In this document: one piece after another, positions 1-5,563 of the stretch
Layout of the letters: every line of letters begins with the position of its first letter
Numbering within the stretch: position 1 is the stretch's first letter
Virus record (IMG/VR): IMGVR_UViG_3300009083_000009
Coordinates: 1-21,757 of that record
Origin: a virus
DNA length: 21,757 nt
Reading direction: 5' to 3' (one strand)
Notes under the pieces: generated by a model
Seen by the model: the letters and a program-made list of their open reading frames with translations, nothing else
Databases searched by the model: none
Told to the model about the DNA's origin: nothing
Translations under genes and position numbers: made by a program

Positions 1-53
1 CCCAGGCGGCCGCTCTGTCACTCTGGCGCGGCGAAATATTCACCCCTCTGCCG

Positions 54-353
54 TTGAGACAGCTCATCGGCCTTTTCAAGGCTGAGGCTGCTGCACGCTA
101 CGGCGTGACCGTGGAGGAGATCAACGGCCGGTCTCAGGTTCGCCCGATCGCATGGGCCAGGCAAGAGGCCATGGCCGCGACCTATCACCATACGAGGCTC
201 TCCATGCCGCAGGTCGGACGCATCTTCGGCCGCGACCACACAACCGTGCTGCACGCGATCCAGCGTGTCGCCGAGCGAGCCCAAAAAACCGTTCTAGCAG
301 AGCGAGTGTCGCATGCCGGATTGGCGGGCCTTAAGGCAGAATCGTTCGCATGA
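54..353 (+). CDS. Stand-alone DnaA domain IV-like DNA-binding protein (5' end uncertain)
   Basis: The protein is essentially only the C-terminal DNA-binding domain of the initiator DnaA. Residues 1-25 match the helix before the HTH, residues 33-46 carry the ARQ-A helix, and residues 58-69 are the DnaA signature FGRDHTTVLHAI. Arg60, Asp61, His62, Thr63 and Thr64 match the residues that read the DnaA box in E. coli DnaA. One glycine is missing compared with the usual FGGRDH. There is no AAA+ ATPase domain. The TTG at 54 is the first listed start, but the frame is open back to the window edge (it reads RGEIFTPLP upstream), so the gene may begin earlier or outside. It overlaps the next gene by ATGA at 350. 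It probably binds DnaA boxes to direct or compete with host initiation; the role is inferred. Confidence 0.85.
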   Translation: MRQLIGLFKAEAAARYGVTVEEINGRSQVRPIAWARQEAMAATYHHTRLSMPQVGRIFGRDHTTVLHAIQRVAERAQKTVLAERVSHAGLAGLKAESFA

Positions 354-1006
354 GCATCGTCGCGCTTATCCGAGACCTAGTAGCCAAAGGGCTGTCGTGG
401 GAGGACGCGGCGATATTTGCCGAACGGTTCGAGGCGGGCGTTGAGGAAGCCGTGTCGCAGCGGACTAAGCAGAGATCATCGGGGGCCGTGCGCCAAGCCC
501 GCTATCGCGCCCGTCATAACGATAGTGACGTAACGGGTGACGTAACGAGTGACGCGTCACAAACCCTTTCCCAAGGTTCCAAGCAAAAGGTTTCCCCCAC
601 ACCCCCTTCTAAAACTCAACCTCCTAACCCTATCCTAGAGCCCCCTATAGTCCCCCACGAAAAGCCCAAAAAACCTCGGCTGAAGGGCGACTTCGAAAGC
701 TTCTGGCTGGCCTATCCCCGGAAGGTCGGCAAGGGCGCCGCCAAGCGGGCTTACGACCGGGCCTTGGCGAGGGCTGGCGACGAGCCGGGCCTGACAATTC
801 TCGACGGCCTGCACCGTGTCCGGCCGTTCTGGGCCGATCCTGAGTTCATCCCCCATCCGACGACCTGGCTAGGCCGCGACGGCTGGCTTGACGAGCCCGA
901 GCCTGACGCCTGCGCCACCGGCCCCCCCGCCTTCGACCTGACGAAGTTTGAGGCGGATCGGGCCCGGATGCGGGCGGCGTATGAGGCGGAGGAAGTCGGA
1001 GCGTGA
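350..1006 (+). CDS. Phage replication protein (replisome organiser-like)
   Basis: A 218-aa protein in three parts. The N-terminal third is helical and ends in the basic segment RQARYRARH (around residues 48-56). A Ser/Thr/Pro-rich linker (about 57-110) is encoded by 12-bp iterons followed by a C/A-rich stretch. The C-terminal part starts at FESFWLAYPRK and runs to FIPHPTTWLGRDGWLDE. That C-terminal pattern recurs in phage replication initiators and helicase-loader-type proteins, where it ends proteins that act like lambda O. It probably binds the phage origin and recruits the replicative helicase. The start ATG at 350 overlaps the DnaA-like gene, and the end overlaps the next gene by GTGA, so the three form one translational unit. 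The family assignment rests on recalled motifs, not a search. Confidence 0.7.
   Translation: MSIVALIRDLVAKGLSWEDAAIFAERFEAGVEEAVSQRTKQRSSGAVRQARYRARHNDSDVTGDVTSDASQTLSQGSKQKVSPTPPSKTQPPNPILEPPIVPHEKPKKPRLKGDFESFWLAYPRKVGKGAAKRAYDRALARAGDEPGLTILDGLHRVRPFWADPEFIPHPTTWLGRDGWLDEPEPDACATGPPAFDLTKFEADRARMRAAYEAEEVGA
512..690. other. Candidate replication origin inside the replication gene
   Basis: The iterons at 524-559 are followed (about 560-690) by a stretch that is much richer in A/T than the rest of the window. It is strongly strand-asymmetric, with many C and A and very few G. In lambdoid phages the origin has this layout: iterons plus an adjacent asymmetric A/T-rich element inside the O gene, between the DNA-binding and partner-binding parts of the protein. 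Here the elements fall in the linker at the same relative place. I see no perfect DnaA box (TTATNCACA) nearby. Origin activity is an inference. Confidence 0.4.
524..559. repeat. Three tandem 12-bp iterons inside the replication gene
   Basis: Units agtgacgtaacg (524-535), ggtgacgtaacg (536-547) and agtgacgcgtca (548-559) lie head to tail. The third unit is part of the perfect 12-bp palindrome GTGACGCGTCAC (549-560), and a further inverted CGTCA lies at 512-516. TGACG half-sites fall at 526, 538 and 550, exactly 12 bp apart. They encode the repeated peptide SDVT-GDVT-SDAS. Confidence 0.85.
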
Positions 1007-1287
1007 GCGAACAGGACCTGGAAAAATGGCGCGGAAAGTCTAAGCCTGGAATGCCGATTTTCGAGGGACCGGCCGAGGTCCGCGAGTCCTTCATTGGATC
1101 GCACGGCATCGACTGGACGGCCAGCTACATCGACCCAGCGATCTGGATAGAGCGCACCCGGACCATCGTCACCCGAACCCGCGTGGCCTATCAGCAGATC
1201 AACCAAACCGCGTCGAAGAAATGCGCCGCCATGAGCATCCGGCTTTCTCAGCCGCCGCCTGTCGTCAGTTCGGACAAAGCAGCATGA
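1003..1287 (+). CDS. Hypothetical early protein, replication-associated
   Basis: A 94-aa protein starting at GTG 1003, which overlaps the stop of the replication gene (GTGA). The central part (around residues 33-65) reads IDWTASYIDPAIW and then ends in a repetitive basic run TRTIVTRTRVAYQQI. Similar 'YLDP..W....LV.RT' segments occur at the ends of other phage replication proteins as I recall them, so this may be a split-off domain that works with the upstream protein. This is weak. There is no signal peptide or membrane segment. The last 20 residues are low-complexity. Confidence 0.6.
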   Translation: MSEQDLEKWRGKSKPGMPIFEGPAEVRESFIGSHGIDWTASYIDPAIWIERTRTIVTRTRVAYQQINQTASKKCAAMSIRLSQPPPVVSSDKAA

Positions 1288-1682
1288 ACCCCATCACCCA
1301 AAAGGATCTCGCCATGACCGCAGCCCACGACGAACGCCTCCGCTCTCGCGCTCCTGGCGCACCAGCCGCAATGACGGATGAGGTGCGGGAGTTGTCGGTG
1401 GATTACACCTGCGGGCTTACCGAATGGGCTCCCGAACTGACGCTGGCCGACGCGCCCGACCTGAAGATGCGAGAGCGTGCCCGATCGGCCGAAGCCCAAG
1501 TCGCCACCCTGACCGTGAGGCTAGAGACGGCGATGGAGGCGCTGCGGCCGTTCGCCGATATTTGTGACGCCGAGGTCTATGGCTTCGACGAGCCGCTCTC
1601 CAAGCTGGGTGTGCACATCTATTTCCTCCGTGAGGCCCGCGCCGTCGTCCGCGCCGCCCAGCTTACGGACGGCGAGGAATGA
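1284..1682 (+). CDS. Hypothetical early phage protein with a coiled-coil segment
   Basis: The chosen start is ATG 1284, which overlaps the preceding stop as ATGA; an ATG at 1221 would add 21 residues inside the upstream gene and is less likely. The product is 132 aa. Residues about 60-87 (RARSAEAQVATLTVRLETAMEAL) form a predicted helical coiled coil, followed by a mixed C-terminal part ending in TDGEE. Small proteins with such a helix and a trailing ARAVV segment are common accessory genes in phage early regions. No function can be assigned. Confidence 0.65.
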   Translation: MNPITQKDLAMTAAHDERLRSRAPGAPAAMTDEVRELSVDYTCGLTEWAPELTLADAPDLKMRERARSAEAQVATLTVRLETAMEALRPFADICDAEVYGFDEPLSKLGVHIYFLREARAVVRAAQLTDGEE

Positions 1683-1825
1683 GCGACCCCAAAGAAGAAG
1701 CAGCCACCGCCGCCTACATGGCGGCCCGAGAGGCTGCCCTCGCTGCCTATGACGTTGCGCTGGTTGCTGCCCGGCACGCATACGACGCCGCCGTCGCCCC
1801 CGCCCAACCCCAGGAGCCGACATGA
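1679..1825 (+). CDS. Small alanine-rich hypothetical protein (48 aa)
   Basis: An ATG-started ORF of 48 codons whose start overlaps the upstream stop (ATGA at 1679-1682) and whose stop overlaps the next start (ATGA at 1822-1825). About 40% of the residues are alanine, and the middle is one amphipathic helix containing AREAALAAYDVALVAARHAY. The SD candidate is GGCGAGG just before the ATG. Its place in a chain of 4-bp overlaps is the main support for it being real. No family recognised. Confidence 0.55.
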   Translation: MSDPKEEAATAAYMAAREAALAAYDVALVAARHAYDAAVAPAQPQEPT

Positions 1826-2001
1826 CCACATTACGAGTTCTGGCGTCGGCGGCCTTCGTCGTATTCTGCGTTATGGCGGCGGCCTGCTGGATGCTCGGCG
1901 CGGGTCCATGGTGGCTACCCTTCGCGGTAACGGGTTTCATTATGGGTGTGATCGGCGGGGCGCTGCTGATTTTGGCTGGCCCGTCCGTTTTCAAGGAATG
2001 A
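1822..2001 (+). CDS. Small membrane protein with two transmembrane segments (59 aa)
   Basis: ATG 1822 overlaps the preceding stop as ATGA. The product has two hydrophobic stretches: residues about 5-24 (LRVLASAAFVVFCVMAAACW) and about 32-53 (PFAVTGFIMGVIGGALLILA). They are joined by a short turn with GPWW, and the tail FKE is short and charged. This is a typical two-TM hairpin. Phage proteins of this kind can be superinfection-exclusion factors or holin-like, but its place in the early region argues against a lysis role. Function unknown. Confidence 0.6.
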   Translation: MTTLRVLASAAFVVFCVMAAACWMLGAGPWWLPFAVTGFIMGVIGGALLILAGPSVFKE

Positions 2002-2090
2002 TGCGCCCATGACCCGCCCCAAGTAAGCGTTGCCTAGCAAGGCGAACAACTACAGACTTTCAACCATGGCAAAACGGGGATTGTTCCATA

Positions 2091-2696
2091 ATGGGTAAGG
2101 CAACTAAGACAAAAGGCCCAAGCGACCCAGCAGCCGCAGCCCGCGTTCGCCAAGAGCAGCGCCGCAAGGACTTCATCGCGGTTGGCCTCTCGCGCTCCTC
2201 CGCTGATCTGACGGCCAATGATGCTGTCGGTGTTGAGCGGGCCTCTCGCGGAACAACCGACAAGAAGGCTCACACCGACCGCGCCCGCCGCTATGACGTG
2301 TTCCAACTACTCTACAGCCGCAAGTCCATCACCCCGGCCCAGCTCGAAGCCGTGCGCCACCTGGAGGAAGACATCGCCACCAGCCTTCACGCGGACGGCT
2401 TCCGACCAGCAGCTCGCGTTGACACCAGCGGATCATCGGAGGCCAAGGAGATCCGCGCCATTGAGGCCGGCAATCGAGTGGCTGAAGCCTACGCCGCCCT
2501 CACTCCTCGCCAAGCCCAACTGCTCAAGGCTCTTTGCGAGCCCACGACGGACAGCCAGCGGGTCAACTGGCGCCAGGTCGTTATCCGCACGCTAGGCGAC
2601 CACAGGAAGGCGCAGCAGGCCGATTACGTGATCCTGGCGTGCGAGGCCCTGGCCAACCACTACGCGGCCCCCAGGCGCTCAAAACAAGCCGCTTGA
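2091..2696 (+). CDS. Hypothetical protein, possibly DUF6456-like
   Basis: A 201-aa protein with a basic, disordered N-terminus (residues 1-30, MGKATKTKG... with RVRQEQRRK) and a helical C-terminal part from about residue 66. The C-terminal pattern is RRYDVFQLLYSRKSITPAQLEA, then LTPRQAQLLKALC, then a Trp (NWRQVV), ILACEALANHY near the end. This resembles the layout of DUF6456 proteins of Alphaproteobacteria, but I cannot confirm it. DNA binding or regulation is possible from the basic N-terminus. The start at ATG 2091 has only a weak SD (GGGGA, about 12 nt upstream). It stands apart from the early overlap chain, 89 nt after it, and is followed by a 177-nt gap. Confidence 0.7.
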   Translation: MGKATKTKGPSDPAAAARVRQEQRRKDFIAVGLSRSSADLTANDAVGVERASRGTTDKKAHTDRARRYDVFQLLYSRKSITPAQLEAVRHLEEDIATSLHADGFRPAARVDTSGSSEAKEIRAIEAGNRVAEAYAALTPRQAQLLKALCEPTTDSQRVNWRQVVIRTLGDHRKAQQADYVILACEALANHYAAPRRSKQAA

Positions 2697-2873
2697 CAAC
2701 CCAATTCGAACGAGCCGCTCTAGCGTCATTGGCGGTTTCCGCGCCCTGATTTGCGCACCGCCGCCCCAATCGCCCCGCCCGCAGACAACATCCAAGCACG
2801 CCGCATCCCCCCATGCGAGCGATCAAACCGAGCTGCGTAGGCGGGGTGATACCAAACAGCCCATAGAGGCTTG

Positions 2874-3770
2874 ATGCAGTCCATCTCCATCTCCATCCTG
2901 CTCCTGACCCGCAATCGCCCCGAGGGGCTGAAGCGCGTTCTGGACAGCCTGGCACACACGACCGCCCAGCCGGACCTATTGGAAGTGATCGTCTCTGTTG
3001 ACGAGGACGACCCTGAGACCGAGCGAGCCCTGACCGGCGAAATGCCCTTTCGGGTGATCGGCGTGAAGGCCCCAAGGCCCGACGCTGTGACGGCGATCTA
3101 CAACGGCCAATATGCAAAGAGCCGCGGCAACATCGTCAGCATCTGCCCGGACGACATCGTGTTTGAGACTGCCGGGTGGGATAACCTGACGCGGCAGACC
3201 TTTGAGACGGACCTAATCGGCCCGGCCGGCCTCGGCATAGCCTTTCCCTACGATGAGCAGGTAGGCTTCAACTTCGCCACCGCCCCGCATATGACGCGGC
3301 AGACCATCGAGTATCACCGCCAGATCACCGGCTTTTACATGCCGCCCTGGTTTCCGTTCTGGTTCGCAGATACCTGGTGGGACGAGATCGGCCTCTTGAT
3401 GAGCTGTCACGTCCAGATGGACTGGCGACAGATGACCCCGGACGGCAAGGGCCTGACCCGAGGGCTTCGTGACTTACCGTTTTGGGCCGACGTATTCGAC
3501 GCCACCCGCGCCATGCGCCTGACCGTGGTTCGCAAGCTAATCGACGCCGCCTATTGGGACCGGCCCGGCCTGCGCTCCACGCTGCAACACACCTTGGAAG
3601 ACCGGGCGATGCTCTGCCTCGGCCTGACACAGCGATACCGAAACCCCGAGATCGTCGCCACGCTCATGCAGCAGGGCGAAGAAACCGAACCATCCGAGCG
3701 ATACCTTAGAGCCAAGGCCACGGCCCGGGCTCTGATGGACAAGATAGGCCCCTTCCCAAGGGCCGAATAG
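2874..3770 (+). CDS. Glycosyltransferase family 2-like (GT-A fold)
   Basis: Start ATG 2874 has a good SD (AGAGG at 2864-2868); the TTG three bases upstream is less likely. The 298-aa product opens with a GT-A Rossmann strand and helix, ISILLLTRNRPEGLKRVLDSL (residues 6-26). The second strand ends in VSVDEDD (40-46), where family 2 enzymes hold the nucleotide base. The DxD-equivalent is CPDDIVF (Asp93-Asp94), the site for metal and nucleotide sugar. The second half is Trp/Phe-rich (PPWFPFWFADTWWDE) and presumably binds the acceptor. There is no signal peptide or TM segment, so it is cytoplasmic. It lies alone between early and packaging genes. Substrate unknown; virion protein, phage DNA or host envelope glycan are all possible. 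Confidence 0.75.
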   Translation: MQSISISILLLTRNRPEGLKRVLDSLAHTTAQPDLLEVIVSVDEDDPETERALTGEMPFRVIGVKAPRPDAVTAIYNGQYAKSRGNIVSICPDDIVFETAGWDNLTRQTFETDLIGPAGLGIAFPYDEQVGFNFATAPHMTRQTIEYHRQITGFYMPPWFPFWFADTWWDEIGLLMSCHVQMDWRQMTPDGKGLTRGLRDLPFWADVFDATRAMRLTVVRKLIDAAYWDRPGLRSTLQHTLEDRAMLCLGLTQRYRNPEIVATLMQQGEETEPSERYLRAKATARALMDKIGPFPRAE

Positions 3771-3829
3771 ACCAGCCCGCTGAACCGCGCTCAGACCCAT
3801 TCCGACAGGAGAGCGAACCAAAGGCAGGG

Positions 3830-3874
3830 ATGCGCAAGTCAACATCGGTGCGGGCCTCAATCATTGGCCGATGA
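3830..3874 (+). CDS. Possible 14-codon leader ORF before the terminase genes
   Basis: ATG 3830 follows an SD-like AGGCAGGG and reads MRKSTSVRASIIGR. Its stop overlaps an in-frame ATG of the small terminase frame at 3871 (ATGA). It would couple translation to that upstream terminase start. There is no protein evidence, and the spacing of the SD to the ATG is tight. Confidence 0.2.
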   Translation: MRKSTSVRASIIGR

Positions 3875-3936
3875 ATCCCAGCAAGTCGGAACCACAACGG
3901 CCAGGACGCCCGCAAGGGTCTGGCGAAGGACATCAC

Positions 3937-4308
3937 ATGACCATTGGTCGCCCAAGCCTCTATCAGGAGGTGTTCTGTCAACTTGCCTACGACACGCTCG
4001 GCAGCGGCTACAGCCTAGCTGTTCTGGCCGGTGAGTGCGGCGTTTGCCTCGACACCGTGAAGGAATGGCAGAAGGTCCACGAAGAGTTTTCCGCCGCCGT
4101 AAAAAGGGGCCGGGCCAAGGGCGCGCGGGTTTGGGAAGACCGGCTGATCAAACTGGCGGACAGCAACACCGGCAGCGCGCCGGGGATCATCTTCGGCCTG
4201 AAGAACCGCATCCCTGACGAGTGGAGGGACAAGACCGAGCAGGAATTGAGCGGCGCCGTCGCCGTGACGAGCATTGTCAGGCGCATCATTGACCCAGCTA
4301 ACCCTTGA
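3937..4308 (+). CDS. terS: Terminase small subunit
   Basis: Recognises the phage packaging site and brings the large subunit to it. From ATG 3937 the product is 123 aa and begins MTIGRPSLYQE, the usual start of this family. A helix-turn-helix follows (residues about 25-50: LAVLAGECGVCLDTVKEWQ), then an oligomerisation region, and the family's typical FGLKNRIPDEWRDKTEQE (about 87-104). The start at 3937 is chosen because GAAGGA lies 6 nt upstream. An earlier in-frame ATG at 3871 would add 22 basic/Pro-rich residues and overlaps a short leader ORF, so it cannot be excluded. The 3' end overlaps the large-subunit gene by 35 nt. Confidence 0.88.
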   Translation: MTIGRPSLYQEVFCQLAYDTLGSGYSLAVLAGECGVCLDTVKEWQKVHEEFSAAVKRGRAKGARVWEDRLIKLADSNTGSAPGIIFGLKNRIPDEWRDKTEQELSGAVAVTSIVRRIIDPANP

Positions 4309-5563
4309 TACGCCTAGGGCGTTCAAGCTTCTACTGGAGCCCGCCCGTTACAAGGGAGCCCATGGAGGCCGCGGCTCCGGCAAGTCACACTTCTTCGCCG
4401 AGCTTCTGGTGGAGGACTGTCTCCGACAACCTGGTATGCTGGCCGTCTGCATCCGAGAGGTGCAAAAGACCCTTGCTCAATCCTCAAAGCGATTGATCGA
4501 ACACAAGATCGAGGCGCTGGGCGTAGGTGCGCAGTTCGGCGTGTTCCATGACCAGATCAAGACCCCCGGCGATGGGCTGATCATCTTTCAGGGGATGCAG
4601 GACCATACCGCCGAGAGCATCAAGTCCCTGGAGGGGTTCAAGCGCGCCTGGATCGAGGAAGCGCAAACTCTCTCGCAACGCAGCCTGACCCTGCTGCGCC
4701 CTACGATCCGCGCCGAAAGCTCGGAGATTTGGGCAAGCTGGAACCCCAGGCGCAAGACCGACGCCATTGACGATTTTCTGCGCGCCAAAAAGCCTGCCGG
4801 CTCAGTCGTCGTGCAAGCCAACTGGCGAGACAACCCGTGGTTTCCAGAGGAGTTGAAGGCCGAGCGCCTGCTGGACCTGGAGCTATACCCCGATCGCTAT
4901 GAGCACATTTGGGAAGGCGGCTATGCCACGGCGCTTGAGGGCGCCTACTTCGCCAAGCAACTGGCCGAGGCCAAGGCGCAAGGGCGCATCACCGAGGTCG
5001 CCGCCGATCCGCTCCTACAGGTGCGCGCCGTCTGCGATATTGGCGGCTCTGGCGGCTCGGCGGACGCCATGGCCATTTGGATCGTCCAGTGGGTCGGCCA
5101 GAAGATCCTGGTGCTGGATTACATCGAGGGCGTTGGCCAGGTGCTGGCCTATTACGTCCAAGAGCTACGATCACGCGGCTGGGGCAAGGCCCTGGTCGTC
5201 CTGCCCCACGACGGGGTGAACGAGAACAACGTCACCGGCAAACGCTACGAGGACCATTGGCGGGACGCTGAGTTTCAGGTCGAGGTCATCAAGAACCAGG
5301 GCAAGGGCGCCGCAATGATGCGGGTCGAGGCCGCGCGCCGGCTGTTCCCGCGCATCTGGTTCAACGAGACCACCACGGAAGGGGGCAGGGATGCCCTCGG
5401 CTACTACCACGAACGCAAGGACGAGGCCCGAAACGTGGGTCTGGGGCCGGAACACGACTGGTCTTCGCACGGGGCCGACGCCTTCGGGCTGATGTGCGTC
5501 GCCTACGAAGAGCCGCAAGCGAGCATGGCCGCGCCGCGCCGAGGAATAAGGGGGATCGTCTAG
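4274..5563 (+). CDS. terL: Terminase large subunit (PBSX/Terminase_3-like)
   Basis: The DNA-packaging motor and headful nuclease, acting at the portal. Walker A is GGRGSGKS (residues 31-38, Lys37). Walker B is RAWIEEAQ (124-131), with Glu129 as the likely catalytic base. The C-terminal RNase H-like nuclease has candidate metal-binding Asp255 (AVCDIGG), Asp313 (LPHDG) and Asp402 (HGADAFG). At 429 aa it has normal length. An in-frame TGA at 4265 blocks any earlier start and no ATG or GTG lies before the conserved region, so translation must begin at a TTG (4274, or 4289 giving MTQLTLDTPRAF). The gene sits inside the end of terS, so coupling is likely. Its stop TAG is directly followed by the portal ATG. 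Confidence 0.95.
   Translation: MSGASLTQLTLDTPRAFKLLLEPARYKGAHGGRGSGKSHFFAELLVEDCLRQPGMLAVCIREVQKTLAQSSKRLIEHKIEALGVGAQFGVFHDQIKTPGDGLIIFQGMQDHTAESIKSLEGFKRAWIEEAQTLSQRSLTLLRPTIRAESSEIWASWNPRRKTDAIDDFLRAKKPAGSVVVQANWRDNPWFPEELKAERLLDLELYPDRYEHIWEGGYATALEGAYFAKQLAEAKAQGRITEVAADPLLQVRAVCDIGGSGGSADAMAIWIVQWVGQKILVLDYIEGVGQVLAYYVQELRSRGWGKALVVLPHDGVNENNVTGKRYEDHWRDAEFQVEVIKNQGKGAAMMRVEAARRLFPRIWFNETTTEGGRDALGYYHERKDEARNVGLGPEHDWSSHGADAFGLMCVAYEEPQASMAAPRRGIRGIV

Noticed and set aside
2581-2589. TTATCCGCA, and TTATCCAC-like matches on the minus strand near 7183 and 10008, as DnaA boxes
   Set aside because: Each has one mismatch to TTATNCACA, they are scattered in coding sequence and not clustered; single near-matches are expected by chance.
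2693-2723. TTGACA at 2693-2698 as a promoter for the glycosyltransferase or late genes
   Set aside because: The -35 match is perfect but overlaps a stop codon, and the best -10 (CTCTAG or GCTCTAGC) is poor with spacing around 17-19; not enough to call.
2880-2897. TCCATC repeated three times at the start of the glycosyltransferase as a phase-variation tract
   Set aside because: A 6-bp unit keeps the reading frame, so slippage would only add or remove Ser-Ile pairs; three copies are few.
3747-3764. GGCCC...GGGCC hairpin at the end of the first glycosyltransferase gene as a terminator
   Set aside because: Only 5 bp with an 8-nt loop, inside the coding sequence and with no T-tract.
3823-3833. 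GGCAGGGATGC occurring near 3823, 5385 and 16829 as a dispersed motif
   Set aside because: An 11-mer in a GC-rich window of this size can recur by chance; two copies lie in unrelated coding frames with no shared context.
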